From NCBI RefSeq assembly GCF_021245735.1, contig NZ_JAJISB010000006.1:1-64000 (forward strand): a stretch of 64,000 nt of DNA, given 5' to 3'. Position 1 is the first letter of the stretch. The number at the start of each line of letters is the position of its first letter. The translations under genes and the position numbers were made by a program. The notes beneath the pieces are model-generated. The model did no database searches and was not told the DNA's origin. It was given only the letters and a program-made list of their open reading frames with translations. Origin of the DNA: Brevibacillus daliensis. GTDB taxonomy: Bacteria > Bacillota > Bacilli > Brevibacillales > Brevibacillaceae. Positions 6,806-16,183 of this stretch are shown here, in pieces.

Positions 6806-7366
6806 TTAAGAGAATTGGTCTTGCTGGTTACTTGAACACTGCTGATTGCTACTGCTGTTCTGCTGGTTTTGACTTGAACCCTGTTTATTTGAACCTTGTG
6901 ACTGCTGACTGTTTTGGTTACAGGACTGACTATTTGATTGACCACTAGATTGATTATTTTGTTGGCTATTATTCGAGTGAACGGCTACAACTGTTACTCG
7001 TTGTTCCAGATCAGATACCTGCTTCGCATCCTTCAAGATTTGATACATTTGTATGAAGGTTGCTTTCTCGCCTTCAGGGATTCCTTTTATTCTCACAGTC
7101 ATTTCCTGTGGCTGGTTCTGTTGCTGTTGACCTGAGGATTTGTTGCTTCCAGCAGACTTGTTTTTTTCACGGATGTCCTCTGATTCTAAGATATCTCCTC
7201 CAAGAAATCCGAAAAATCCCTGCTCTTCTGAGTTGTCCTTTTTCTTGGAACTCTGCCCCGAATTATTTTCGTTATTTCCTCCATTATTGTTCTTGCCTTT
7301 TCCTTCTTCATCAAATAAAATGCTAAATTCATTTATATCAGTCTGCACCATCCCGATTACTTCCAT
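6806..7366 (-). CDS. Hypothetical protein with Gln/Asn/Ser-rich low-complexity tail
   Basis: 186 residues, ATG 7366 with AAGGAGAG upstream. Residues 1-20 are ordinary (VQTDINEFSILFDEEG); residues 22-85 are low complexity with an embedded hydrophobic GFFGFLGGDILE; residues 88-130 form a small ordered region (TVRIKGIPEGEKATFIQMYQ, then VSDLEQRVTVVAVH); the last 55 residues are nearly all Q, N, S and G. No signal peptide is visible. Function is unknown. The tail resembles sequences found in spore or surface proteins and is prone to repeat-length changes. It forms a minus-strand series with the gene at 7487, from which it is separated by 120 bases. Confidence 0.6.
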   Translation of the reverse strand: MEVIGMVQTDINEFSILFDEEGKGKNNNGGNNENNSGQSSKKKDNSEEQGFFGFLGGDILESEDIREKNKSAGSNKSSGQQQQNQPQEMTVRIKGIPEGEKATFIQMYQILKDAKQVSDLEQRVTVVAVHSNNSQQNNQSSGQSNSQSCNQNSQQSQGSNKQGSSQNQQNSSSNQQCSSNQQDQFS

Positions 7367-7486
7367 TTAGATAACTCTCCTTCTTTAAAGGCGCTCTTTT
7401 TCACTAGGGTGGTCAGAATCAGCCTTTTTATTCCTGATAACTTACTTAGCTATTCAATGAGCAACAACTAGTAAATATGCTTAGTT

Positions 7487-8155
7487 TTATGGAAATGAAA
7501 AGGAGAGAGTTTTCTTTTTTTGTGATTCAGATTGCCATGCTAGGAGTTGCTCATAACTAACATGTTTGAGATCAGGAATTGTAACTTCGACGGTAGAAGA
7601 ATCAATCCATGTTGATTTATATAAGGGAAGTGTGAATGATTGGCCAAAAATGGTTTCATAATAGAAGCCTCTATTTGTTGAAGGAGAAGAGAGGAGAGCA
7701 AGATCGTCTGTACGTAATACAGCTAGTGAGCTTCTAAGCACCAGATTACCTTCATTGCGACCAAATTGAATGAGCAATTTGGAGTGATCGGGTGAAAGGA
7801 GAAAATTTGTGACGATACTTGATTCTATTAAGAAAGTGGACTGCAATGAATCGCCTTTCTGTTTCAAAAGCAGATTATCACATCGTTTATTTCCACAATT
7901 ATACGAAATGATAAAGAAGATCGAATGGTCTTTTGTTTCGAAAGATTCAGCATGAATTCTTTTCAGTTCAACCGCTTTTTCTGAAGAAGAATAGGATGAA
8001 AAATAGTTATTCAGATCGGGTATTTGTTGAATGGGGACGCTAAGTTTATGTGTATCGCTTGCAATGGTAAAGGTCTTCGAATATTGCTCAAACGCATAGT
8101 CATGTGAGACAGGAAATAATAGAATTAGTAGCAGAGTGATTAGCAAATGACTCAA
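7487..8155 (-). CDS. Hypothetical exported protein
   Basis: 222 residues. TTG start at 8155 just after GAAAGGA; the Shine-Dalgarno spacing is tight, so the exact start is uncertain. Residues 1-22 are a hydrophobic signal sequence. The rest is beta-rich with a Cys pair (NCGNKRCD) and a region (LSPDHSKLLIQFGRNEGNLV) reminiscent of a beta-propeller blade. No family was recognised. It lies between the Gln-rich protein and rqcH, all on the minus strand. Confidence 0.5.
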   Translation of the reverse strand: MSHLLITLLLILLFPVSHDYAFEQYSKTFTIASDTHKLSVPIQQIPDLNNYFSSYSSSEKAVELKRIHAESFETKDHSIFFIISYNCGNKRCDNLLLKQKGDSLQSTFLIESSIVTNFLLSPDHSKLLIQFGRNEGNLVLRSSLAVLRTDDLALLSSPSTNRGFYYETIFGQSFTLPLYKSTWIDSSTVEVTIPDLKHVSYEQLLAWQSESQKKKTLSFSFP

Positions 8156-8245
8156 TCCTTTCAGTGATTATTCGAAACATTTTTTATTATAAAGAATGAT
8201 CGAATTTACATGAAGATCACAAATAAATCAAGGAACATAACCATA

Positions 8246-8275
8246 ATAAAAGCCTGAGAAAATTACTTCTCAGAC
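8246..8275 (-). terminator. Terminator overlapping the rqcH stop codon
   Basis: On the minus strand CTGAGAA (8273-8267) pairs with TTCTCAG (8260-8254), followed by GCTTTTATT. The hairpin begins at the stop codon of rqcH. Confidence 0.65.
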
Positions 8276-9982
8276 TTTTTTTAGCTGCTGAACCAATGAC
8301 ACGTCTGGCGTTACAAATAATGTTTTTTGCTGTTCATAAATGACGTAGCCGGGCTTAGCTCCATTTGGTTTCTTCACATGACGGATCAGGGTGTAATCAA
8401 CAGGAACCTTGCTGCCTTGCTGTGCTTTGCTAAAATAAGCTGCGATCATGGCCGCTTCATGCAAAGTTTGGTCGCTAAACTGACGAGAGCGGATCACAAC
8501 ATGTGAACCGGGAATATCCTTGGTATGAAGCCATGTATCAGAACTTGCTGCTAATTTGTTGGTTAAATATTCATTTTGTTTGTTATTTTTTCCTACCAAT
8601 AAGGGGATTCCTTCTGAAGAATAATAGGTTTCAAGTGAAGGGACGAGCTCTTTTTTCTTTTTATTGCCTCGTTTATTACGATTACGTAAATACCCTTGCT
8701 CTACCATCTCTTCTCTAATTTCCTCTGCTTCAGCCAGAGAGGCATGAGATAGCTGAACTAGTAAACCATCCAGATACTCGATATCTTGTTTTGCAAGATC
8801 GATTTGTTCCTTACTATATTGCAAGCTAGTTTTAGCTTTGTTGTATTTCTTGTAGTAAGACTGTAAATTCTCAGATGGTGTTTTCTGAAGGTCGAGGGGA
8901 ATCGTTACGGTTTCTCCTGTCTCGCTATACCAGTTTACCGTTGTGAGTTCCGTATCTCCCTTTTTCATCTGGTGCATGTTCGCTGTCATTAATTCACCAT
9001 ACAGGCGGAATCGATCAGCCTCGTGTGCATCCACAATAGATTGTTCCAGTTTATCAATCTTCTTTACATTCTTATTTCTTTCATTGGTCACGATTCGAAT
9101 AAGATCTTGTGCTCGTTGTTTTACAATGTCTCGCATTGCCTTATCTTGATAAAAATGCTGTAGGCAAGCATTGATTGTATCGAATGTTTTACTTTCACCC
9201 TCACCTAAATGAGTGAGTGTAGTAATAGAGAAAGCCGATTTCGCAGGAGTAATGATGAGAGTAGGCAGGTATCGATGTTCCTTAACCTCTGTCATTAATT
9301 CATGGAATGCTTGCCAGAGAGCATCTCGTGTGGATAACTTGGCACGATACACGATCTCTTTAGCAATCAGAGGGCTTAAACCGCTAAAGCAATCGACCAA
9401 TTGCTTATCAATTTTTCCTGCATTCCAGTCAATTGCCATGAGAAATTCCTGCTCGCTGACCGTTAGTGGGTTACGTTTGTTTTGGACAGGCGGGACGATA
9501 TATGGACGACCTGGTAATACCTGACGATACTGACTGATACCGTGCGATACATGGTGGATACCGTCTAAAATCATATTGGTTGCAGGATCAATCAATATGA
9601 TATTGCTGTGACGTCCCATTATCTCCATCATGATTCGTTTGATTGTCACATCACCCAGTTCATCTCTACTTCTGACATCAATCGTGATGACACGTTCCAG
9701 ATGATCCTGATTAATCGCCTCAATGACACCACCCTCGCAATGTTTACGCAATAGCATACAAAACATTGGGGCTTCCTGTGGATTGGTAAAGTCCTCGGTA
9801 GTCACATGCATCCTTGGATAGGTAGGATTGGCTGACATAAGAACTTTGTGTGAATCTTTTTGCGCACGTATAGTAAGGACAATATCGCTAGCGTGCGGCT
9901 GATGTATACGAGTAATGCGGGCACCAACGAGAAAAGATAGCTCATGTGTAACCGCTCTAGTAACAATTCCGTCAAAAGCCAC
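8270..9982 (-). CDS. rqcH: Rqc2-type ribosome quality control protein RqcH (NFACT family; YloA/FbpA)
   Basis: 570 residues, close to the 572 of the Bacillus homologue. The N-terminal NFACT-N domain (MAFDGIVTRAVTHELSF onwards) is followed by a helix-hairpin-helix region near 180-215, a coiled coil near 290-430, and the NFACT-R domain with DTWLHTKDIPGSHVVIRS near 485-502. The protein binds obstructed 50S subunits carrying peptidyl-tRNA and directs C-terminal Ala tailing, marking the chain for degradation; some homologues are also described as fibronectin-binding. It is divergent from the yicC operon, as in Bacillus. Confidence 0.95.
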   Translation of the reverse strand: MAFDGIVTRAVTHELSFLVGARITRIHQPHASDIVLTIRAQKDSHKVLMSANPTYPRMHVTTEDFTNPQEAPMFCMLLRKHCEGGVIEAINQDHLERVITIDVRSRDELGDVTIKRIMMEIMGRHSNIILIDPATNMILDGIHHVSHGISQYRQVLPGRPYIVPPVQNKRNPLTVSEQEFLMAIDWNAGKIDKQLVDCFSGLSPLIAKEIVYRAKLSTRDALWQAFHELMTEVKEHRYLPTLIITPAKSAFSITTLTHLGEGESKTFDTINACLQHFYQDKAMRDIVKQRAQDLIRIVTNERNKNVKKIDKLEQSIVDAHEADRFRLYGELMTANMHQMKKGDTELTTVNWYSETGETVTIPLDLQKTPSENLQSYYKKYNKAKTSLQYSKEQIDLAKQDIEYLDGLLVQLSHASLAEAEEIREEMVEQGYLRNRNKRGNKKKKELVPSLETYYSSEGIPLLVGKNNKQNEYLTNKLAASSDTWLHTKDIPGSHVVIRSRQFSDQTLHEAAMIAAYFSKAQQGSKVPVDYTLIRHVKKPNGAKPGYVIYEQQKTLFVTPDVSLVQQLKKV

Positions 9983-10088
9983 TATTATTTCACCTCATGC
10001 TTCCTTCCCATTCAAAATCTATTCCACAAGTTTACCATATACCGGGGGTGAACCCAAGTAGTGGTGGGAATTATGGCCTAACCATAAG

Positions 10089-10118
10089 TTGACACTACCC
10101 TTTGTTCTCTCCTATAAT
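10089..10118 (+). promoter_or_regulatory. SigA promoter of the yicC-remA-gmk-rpoZ operon
   Basis: Perfect TTGACA at 10089-10094 and perfect TATAAT at 10113-10118, spacing 18. Transcription would start near 10125, leaving a leader of under 30 bases before yicC. Confidence 0.85.
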
Positions 10119-10151
10119 AAATTAACGATTTTATGTCTGTGAGTGTGAGCC

Positions 10152-11033
10152 ATGATTACTTCAATGACTGGCTTCGGCCGAAAAGAGATAGAGCGTGACG
10201 GTATTCGTTTGACGGTGGAAATACGCGCCGTTAATCATCGTTTTTGTGAGATACACGTTCGATTACCTAAGAATTGGATGATGTTTGAAGATCGCATGAA
10301 GAAGCAGGTTTCTGCTTGTGTTCAACGTGGACGTGTTGATGTGTCAATTAATGTGGAGCAACTGGTAGAAAAAGGAGCTTCGCTAACAGTCGATTGGCAG
10401 ACAGCTGAATTTTATGTGATGGCTTCTAGGCAATTAAACGAGCGTTTTAGTTTGCCTGAGCCTTTGCATGTCAAAGACCTTTTGCACATGCCAGGAGTCA
10501 TTACAGAAGCTACATCTCCAGTCTTAACAGAGGAACAGATCGAGGGAATTTTAACGACCTGCACAAGCTATGCATTGGAAGATCTCCTCTTGATGAAAAA
10601 TAGAGAGGGAATTGCTTTACAGGCTGATCTGGAGAGCCGACTTCAACTGATCAAAGAATGCTCAGGAAAAATGCAAGTCTACACTCCAGAGGTAAAAGAC
10701 TTGTATCGCAAGCGAATTATAAGTAAAATAGAAGAGTTTATGCATGAACAAAGCTATGATGAAGCAAGATTGCTTCAGGAAGTGGCTATGATGGCAGAGA
10801 GAGCTGATATATCGGAAGAAATTATCCGTTTACAGAGCCACTGTGACCAACTTGCAGAACAGCTACAACAAGAAGGCGCGGTGGGTAAAAAACTTGATTT
10901 CCTGTTGCAAGAAATGAACCGGGAAGCAAACACCGTAGCGTCCAAAGCTAATCATTTGGAGATTCAGCGTCTTGCCGTTGAGGTAAAAACTGAACTGGAA
11001 AAGATGAGAGAGCAAGTGCAAAACGTTGAGTGA
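10152..11033 (+). CDS. yicC: YicC/YloC-family endoribonuclease
   Basis: 293 residues. It starts with the family signature [10 protein letters not shown] and contains [17 protein letters not shown] (residues 26-42); the C-terminal DUF1732 part has [20 protein letters not shown] near residues 248-267. YicC proteins are metal-dependent endoribonucleases; the E. coli member acts on small RNAs such as RyhB. It is the first gene of a tight operon and overlaps no neighbour; the remA start follows 14 bases after its stop. The ribosome binding site is weak. Confidence 0.9.
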   Translation: MITSMTGFGRKEIERDGIRLTVEIRAVNHRFCEIHVRLPKNWMMFEDRMKKQVSACVQRGRVDVSINVEQLVEKGASLTVDWQTAEFYVMASRQLNERFSLPEPLHVKDLLHMPGVITEATSPVLTEEQIEGILTTCTSYALEDLLLMKNREGIALQADLESRLQLIKECSGKMQVYTPEVKDLYRKRIISKIEEFMHEQSYDEARLLQEVAMMAERADISEEIIRLQSHCDQLAEQLQQEGAVGKKLDFLLQEMNREANTVASKANHLEIQRLAVEVKTELEKMREQVQNVE

Positions 11034-11047
11034 GGGGTGCCATTTCT

Positions 11048-11308
11048 ATGGGAATCAAGCTGATTAATATCGGATTTGGAAATATTGTAAATGCGAATCG
11101 CATTGTTTCAATCGTTAGCCCTGAATCTGCACCAATCAAGCGGATCATTCAAGAAGCTCGTGATCGAAATATGCTTGTAGATGCTACATATGGACGTAGA
11201 ACCCGCGCTGTAATCATTGCTGACAGCGATCATGTTATTTTGTCTGCTGTCCAACCCGAGACGGTTGCACAGCGTCTCACGAATAAAGATGACGATTCTG
11301 ATGAATAA
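11048..11308 (+). CDS. remA: RemA, matrix regulatory DNA-binding protein
   Basis: 86 residues from ATG 11048 (TGAGGGGTG upstream); a longer frame from 11030 adds six residues without a better site. The sequence [20 protein letters not shown] and the segment with [15 protein letters not shown] are hallmarks of the RemA (YlzA) family, whose members assemble into ring-like DNA-binding oligomers that activate biofilm matrix and osmoprotection genes in Bacillus. The order yicC-remA-gmk-rpoZ is the conserved one. Confidence 0.93.
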   Translation: MGIKLINIGFGNIVNANRIVSIVSPESAPIKRIIQEARDRNMLVDATYGRRTRAVIIADSDHVILSAVQPETVAQRLTNKDDDSDE

Positions 11309-11331
11309 GAGTAGGAGTTGAATCAACAGAT

Positions 11332-11946
11332 ATGGACAACGACCATGGCTTGCTGTTAGTGTTGTCAGGGCCTTCTGGAGTGGGGAAAGGCACAGTATGC
11401 GCAGCTCTTCGCGAATACATGCCAGAGATTATTTACTCCGTATCGGCAACGACAAGACAGCCACGCGTCAATGAAGTGGACGGAGTAAACTACTTCTTTA
11501 AAGAACAGGAAGAGTTCCAGCGAATGATTCGTGAAGATGAGCTCTTGGAATGGGCAGAATATGTAGGTAACTATTATGGAACACCTCGACGATTTGTGGA
11601 GGAGATGTTAGCTACAGGTCGAGATGTCATCCTTGAGATCGAGGTCCAAGGTGCTATGCAGGTAAAAGAAAAGTTTCCGGAAGGGATCTTTTTGTTCCTG
11701 GCTCCTCCAGATCTGGAAGAATTACAGAGCCGCATTGTTGGTCGCGGTACGGAAACAGAGGAATCTATCCGTAATCGCATGGCGGTAGCCCGTACAGAGA
11801 TTGAGATGATGGAACACTACGATTACGTGGTGGTAAATGATCAAATCTCAACAGCTTGTGAAAAGATCAAGGCGATCGTAACAGCAGAACATTTAAAAAA
11901 GGATCGCCAGGTTCATAAATTTATGAAAATGCTCAAGGGGGTTTAA
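11332..11946 (+). CDS. gmk: Guanylate kinase
   Basis: 204 residues. P-loop [11 protein letters not shown] (residues 10-20), GMP-binding elements with [10 protein letters not shown] and the segment ending YGTPR, and lid region with [17 protein letters not shown]. Phosphorylates GMP to GDP with ATP in purine nucleotide synthesis and is a known target of (p)ppGpp in Bacillota. The AGGAG site lies about 14 bases from the ATG, somewhat far. It is the third gene of the operon. Confidence 0.96.
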   Translation: MDNDHGLLLVLSGPSGVGKGTVCAALREYMPEIIYSVSATTRQPRVNEVDGVNYFFKEQEEFQRMIREDELLEWAEYVGNYYGTPRRFVEEMLATGRDVILEIEVQGAMQVKEKFPEGIFLFLAPPDLEELQSRIVGRGTETEESIRNRMAVARTEIEMMEHYDYVVVNDQISTACEKIKAIVTAEHLKKDRQVHKFMKMLKGV

Positions 11947-11949
11947 TCC

Positions 11950-12153
11950 ATGCTATATCCATCCATTGATATCTTGGTAGACAAAGTAGAAAGCAAATAC
12001 ACATTGGTTACACTTGCTTCTAAGCGTGCTCGTATGTTGCGTGAAGTGAATGATCTGAATGTAGAAAAACCATTCTCCAAAAAATTTGTTGGTCAAGCTT
12101 TGGAAGAAATCGTATCAGATAGTCTGGAGTACGAATTACCATCTACAAAATAA
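11950..12153 (+). CDS. rpoZ: RNA polymerase omega subunit
   Basis: 67 residues, normal for the family. It starts [20 protein letters not shown], with SKRARMLRE in the conserved position (bacterial consensus skRArql). Omega stabilises beta-prime and helps core enzyme assembly. It begins 3 bases after the gmk stop, with the ribosome binding site AAGGGGG inside gmk, and is followed by a terminator. Confidence 0.93.
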   Translation: MLYPSIDILVDKVESKYTLVTLASKRARMLREVNDLNVEKPFSKKFVGQALEEIVSDSLEYELPSTK

Positions 12154-12163
12154 CATCAGGCGT

Positions 12164-12190
12164 AAAACAACCTTTCGAGGTTGTTTTTTT
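12164..12190 (+). terminator. Rho-independent terminator after rpoZ
   Basis: AAAACAACCT pairs with AGGTTGTTTT around TTCG, followed by more T. It separates the yicC-rpoZ unit from coaBC. Confidence 0.9.
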
Positions 12191-12199
12191 GCGTAAACA

Positions 12200-12224
12200 G
12201 ATAAGAATGGTATACATTCTTATC
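12200..12224. repeat. Perfect 10-bp hairpin
   Basis: GATAAGAATG and CATTCTTATC are separated by GTATA. It has no T-run. It lies in the 260-bp gap before coaBC and could be an operator or the edge of a repeat element. Confidence 0.35.
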
Positions 12225-12326
12225 CGCATATGTGTAACTAAGGCTTTACGAACACCAAGGCTTGGCAGAACCAAGTTTTCTAACTATATCGGAAAGAATA
12301 AACGTCAGAGCGTTACTTCCCGAAAT

Positions 12327-12382
12327 GCATGAAAAACATCCACTAAAGAAGAACCAGCTTCTTCGAAATGGACTTCCATTAA
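12327..12382. repeat. Short dispersed repeat, family 2, copy 1
   Basis: About 55 bp beginning GCATGAAAAACATCCAC and ending ACTTCCATTAA, matching 34293-34347 with few differences and small gaps. It contains a small inverted repeat, GAAGAA with TTCTTC. It lies 33 bp before the coaBC start and creates a misleading in-frame extension of coaBC. Confidence 0.55.
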
Positions 12383-12414
12383 CGTTTTTCTTACACGAAA
12401 GAGAGGTCATCGAT

Positions 12415-13680
12415 ATGCACAACTTGCAGGGAAAACAGATTGTACTAGGTGTTTCAGGCGGAATTGCTGCTTACAAGGCGGCAGCGTTGACCAGTAAACT
12501 GACACAGGCAGGTGCAGACGTTCATGTTGTAATGACAGGTAATGCCACAAAATTTGTACAACCGCTTACATTTGAAGCTCTCTCCCATCAGCCGGTTTAC
12601 ACCGATACGTTTACGGAACCTGTACCAGGGAAAATATCTCATATAGACGTAGCCGACAAGGCAGATCTAGTTGTTTTAGCACCGGCAACGGCAAATATAA
12701 TCGGCAAGTTTGCCAATGGAATAGCAGATGACATGCTTTCAACTATGCTTTTAGCTACCAAAGCACCGGTAATGGTTGCTCCGGCCATGAATGTGAATAT
12801 GTACCATCATCCTGCTGTTCAACAAAATATGGAACGAATTCGCTCCTATGGAGCCATGCTGGTAGAGCCTGGTGAAGGTATGCTAGCCTGTGGTTGGATA
12901 GGGAAGGGGCGTCTGGCTGAGCCTGAGGAGATTCTAGCAGCGATATCTCGTTTTTTTGAACCAAACGGTCATGACCGTTTTGCTGGACCGCAAGCCACGA
13001 AGAACCAAGACTGGTCTGGCAAAAAAATCTTGATAACGGCAGGACCAACTCGTGAAAAAATTGATCCAATCCGATATATCTCCAACTTCTCCAGTGGGAA
13101 AATGGGCTATGCCATTGCTGAAGCAGCACGTGATCGTGGGGCTGATGTCATTTTGATTAGCGGACCGACTGCTCTTACGAAACCATCAGGAGTAACCTTT
13201 ATTCCCATTGAGTCTGTTCAGGAGATGCTAGATGCTTCACTACTTAATTATGATCTGGCTGATGTAGTAATTAAGTCAGCAGCAGTTTCCGATTATCGCC
13301 CAGAAAAAGTATTTGCACATAAAATGAAAAAAACAAATAAAGATGATTGGCACTTGTCGCTGGTCAAGAGTCCTGACATTCTACAAACACTGGGAGAGCG
13401 GAAACAGAACCAGTTTGTAGTGGGATTCGCAGCCGAAACACAAGATGTGGAAAAACATGCAATCGATAAAATGAACCGTAAAAATACGGACATGATCGTA
13501 GCGAACGACGTATCACAAGACGGTGCGGGGATGGGAGTCGATACGAATATCGTAACGATTTATCGTAAAAACGGAGCCCCGATTCCTTTTGAAAAAATGA
13601 GTAAGCGGGAAGTAGCTGATAAGCTATTGGATGTAATCCTACAGGAAATCACTTCAGTGACACCAGCGAAACAGGAGTAA
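12415..13680 (+). CDS. coaBC: Bifunctional phosphopantothenoylcysteine decarboxylase / synthase
   Basis: 421 residues from ATG 12415 (AGAGAGG 9 bases upstream); the frame is open back to 12262 but the extra part is repeat DNA. The CoaC flavoprotein half (1-190) shows LGVSGGIAAYKAA, the PAMNVNMYHHP motif and the active-site Cys in GMLACGW. The CoaB half has ITAGPTREKIDPIRYISN, SGKMGYAIAEAA and HKMKK. Together they convert 4-phosphopantothenate and Cys to 4-phosphopantetheine in CoA synthesis. Next to priA as usual. Confidence 0.95.
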   Translation: MHNLQGKQIVLGVSGGIAAYKAAALTSKLTQAGADVHVVMTGNATKFVQPLTFEALSHQPVYTDTFTEPVPGKISHIDVADKADLVVLAPATANIIGKFANGIADDMLSTMLLATKAPVMVAPAMNVNMYHHPAVQQNMERIRSYGAMLVEPGEGMLACGWIGKGRLAEPEEILAAISRFFEPNGHDRFAGPQATKNQDWSGKKILITAGPTREKIDPIRYISNFSSGKMGYAIAEAARDRGADVILISGPTALTKPSGVTFIPIESVQEMLDASLLNYDLADVVIKSAAVSDYRPEKVFAHKMKKTNKDDWHLSLVKSPDILQTLGERKQNQFVVGFAAETQDVEKHAIDKMNRKNTDMIVANDVSQDGAGMGVDTNIVTIYRKNGAPIPFEKMSKREVADKLLDVILQEITSVTPAKQE

Positions 13681-13683
13681 TGC

Positions 13684-16119
13684 ATGATGTTAATCGCCAA
13701 GGTTATCGTAGATATTCCCGTTTCACGTACCAACCGTCCGTTTGATTATCTAATACCAGCTTGGCTAGAACCACTGCTCGCTGTTGGGGGACGTGTCATT
13801 GTACCTTTTGGTCCAAGAAAAGTTCAGGGGTATGTGGTCTCTATAACAGAAGAAGCAAATGATTCAGATAGCAAGATGCTGCGGGAGATTGAACAGGTGT
13901 TGGATGATGTTCCTCCACTGACGCTGGAGTTGATCCAACTGGCTGAATGGATGAGCACTCGTTACCTCTGCCCTCACACGATGGCAATTGCAGCTATGTT
14001 ACCTGCTGTATTAAAAGGTAAAACAGAAAAGTGGTATTCACTAGTGGACGAGCCTGACCGAGAGCTGCTTACGCAATCTGGATTTCTTACGTATTTATTT
14101 AATCAAGGTAGCATGAAACAAACGGAAGTGGAAAAGCAGTTTCCTGATGAAGGTAAAGCAATACCCGGTTATATCAGGCAAGGAATCGTGGAGAGCGAGT
14201 ACACGGTGAAAGACAGGATTACTCGGAAAAAAGTAGCGCATGTTGCACTCTCCTTGGGTGAGATGCAGGCGATGGAATTGATGGATAGCCTGCCTGCGCG
14301 TTCTGCGCGAATGAAAGAAGTAATCGCTTTTCTTCTCGATAAAACAGAGCCCGTTCCAATGAAGGATTTATTAATGGAACTAGGGCTGACACGCTCTACC
14401 TTAACGAGTATGGAGAAGAAAAACTGGATCACGCTTACGCAAAAAGAAGTGTACCGAGATCCTTATGCAGACCGTACCTTTGCCATGCCTACGAAGCATA
14501 TATTAACAGCGGAACAAGAAAAATGCCTGAAAGCGATGGAAAAAGCGATAAAAGCAGAAGAATATCAAGCCTTTTTATTGCATGGTGTAACAGGTAGCGG
14601 CAAGACAGAAATCTACATGGAAGTAATTGAACAGACACTTGCCAAAGATCGAGAGGCAATTTTTCTCGTGCCGGAAATCTCGCTGACACCCCAAATGGTA
14701 GAACGGATCAAGGGGCGATTTGGAGATCAGGTCGCTGTGACGCACAGCGCCCTATCTCAAGGTGAACGTTATGATGAGTGGAGAAAAATTCTTCGCGGTC
14801 AGGTAAAAGTGGTTGTCGGAGCTCGATCAGCCGTGTTTGCGCCCTTTCGTAATCTTGGCCTCATTATTATTGATGAGGAGCATGAGGGTTCCTATAAACA
14901 GGAAGAGACGCCGCGCTACCATGCTCGTGATGTTGCTATATGGCGAGCGCAACAGAATCAGGCAGTCTTACTTATGGGTAGTGCGACACCTGCACTGGAG
15001 ACCTATGCCCTGGCTACTAGAGGGCGATATCAGCTCCTTACCATGAAAGAGCGGGTGAATAACCGTCCCTTACCGCGAGTACAGGTTGTGGATATGCGTG
15101 AAGAGATGCGTCAGCAGAATCGATCGATGTTTAGTCGGGATCTGCACAATATGATTGAAGATCGGTTGAAAAAGCAGGAGCAAATCGTTCTCTTTTTAAA
15201 TCGACGTGGATTTTCTACATTTGTGATGTGTCGCTCTTGTGGGTTCACATTAGCATGTCCGCATTGTGATATCTCGCTCACTTATCACCGGACGAATCAT
15301 ACGGCAAGGTGCCATTATTGTGGGTACACGATCGTACAGCCAAAAAACTGTCCAGAATGTCAGAGTGATCATATCCGCTTTTTCGGAACGGGTACGCAGA
15401 AGGTTGAGGAGGAGCTGTCTAAGCTTTTCCCAGGGGTTAGAGTGATCCGAATGGATGTGGATACCACCTCGAAAAAAGGGGCGCATGAAGCTTTACTTAC
15501 CAAGTTCCGTACCGGGCAAGGGGATATTCTTCTTGGAACACAGATGATTGCTAAGGGGCTTGATTTTCCAAAAGTAACGCTAGTTGGAGTAATTGCAGCA
15601 GATACATCGTTATATCTGCCAGATTTCCGAGCAGCCGAAAAAACGTTCCAGCTGTTGACCCAAGTAGGTGGAAGGGCTGGTCGGCATGAATTAACAGGTG
15701 ATGTAGTTATTCAAACCTACACACCAGAGCATTACAGTATCACACATGCAACCAACCATGATTACGAGGCATTTTATTATGATGAGATGGTACTCCGTAA
15801 ACAGAACGGTTATCCACCATTTTTTAGGCTGGTATTAATTACGTTTGCTCACGAGGATGTACCTATGGTGATTAAAGCAGCGGAGCAATTTGCCGATTAC
15901 TTGCGTCCCCGATTGGCAGATAGTACTATTTTACTTGGTCCGGTAACCTCGCCAATCTCACGCATCAAAGATAGATTTCGTTTTCAGCTCATGTTAAAAT
16001 ATCGGGATGAACCGAAAATTTTTGACTTGCTAGCGCAGGTGTCCATGCATTTTGATTCGTGGCTGAAACAGAACAAGGTAATACTCTCAATTGACCTTGA
16101 TCCACAGATGCTCTTATAA
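13684..16119 (+). CDS. priA: Primosomal protein N', replication restart helicase
   Basis: 811 residues. N-terminal 3'-end binding domain (KVIVDIPVSRTNRPFDYLIP), Walker A GVTGSGKTEIYM near residue 301, DEEH box with the downstream YHARDVAIWR aromatic-rich loop, and an eight-Cys zinc region (CRSCGF, CPHCD, CHYCGY, CPECQ) near residues 515-560. It reloads the replisome at stalled forks. It starts 3 bases after coaBC. No unusual feature. Confidence 0.96.
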   Translation: MMLIAKVIVDIPVSRTNRPFDYLIPAWLEPLLAVGGRVIVPFGPRKVQGYVVSITEEANDSDSKMLREIEQVLDDVPPLTLELIQLAEWMSTRYLCPHTMAIAAMLPAVLKGKTEKWYSLVDEPDRELLTQSGFLTYLFNQGSMKQTEVEKQFPDEGKAIPGYIRQGIVESEYTVKDRITRKKVAHVALSLGEMQAMELMDSLPARSARMKEVIAFLLDKTEPVPMKDLLMELGLTRSTLTSMEKKNWITLTQKEVYRDPYADRTFAMPTKHILTAEQEKCLKAMEKAIKAEEYQAFLLHGVTGSGKTEIYMEVIEQTLAKDREAIFLVPEISLTPQMVERIKGRFGDQVAVTHSALSQGERYDEWRKILRGQVKVVVGARSAVFAPFRNLGLIIIDEEHEGSYKQEETPRYHARDVAIWRAQQNQAVLLMGSATPALETYALATRGRYQLLTMKERVNNRPLPRVQVVDMREEMRQQNRSMFSRDLHNMIEDRLKKQEQIVLFLNRRGFSTFVMCRSCGFTLACPHCDISLTYHRTNHTARCHYCGYTIVQPKNCPECQSDHIRFFGTGTQKVEEELSKLFPGVRVIRMDVDTTSKKGAHEALLTKFRTGQGDILLGTQMIAKGLDFPKVTLVGVIAADTSLYLPDFRAAEKTFQLLTQVGGRAGRHELTGDVVIQTYTPEHYSITHATNHDYEAFYYDEMVLRKQNGYPPFFRLVLITFAHEDVPMVIKAAEQFADYLRPRLADSTILLGPVTSPISRIKDRFRFQLMLKYRDEPKIFDLLAQVSMHFDSWLKQNKVILSIDLDPQMLL

Positions 16120-16183
16120 ATCTGGATGTAATACACGAAGAACAGAAAAAATAGATGAATGGAAATAGAAGGAGGCCTTTTTC

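Noticed and set aside
12262-12414. Upstream in-frame extension of coaBC
   Set aside because: It lies on a dispersed repeat, has no ribosome binding site, and the family starts at the later Met.
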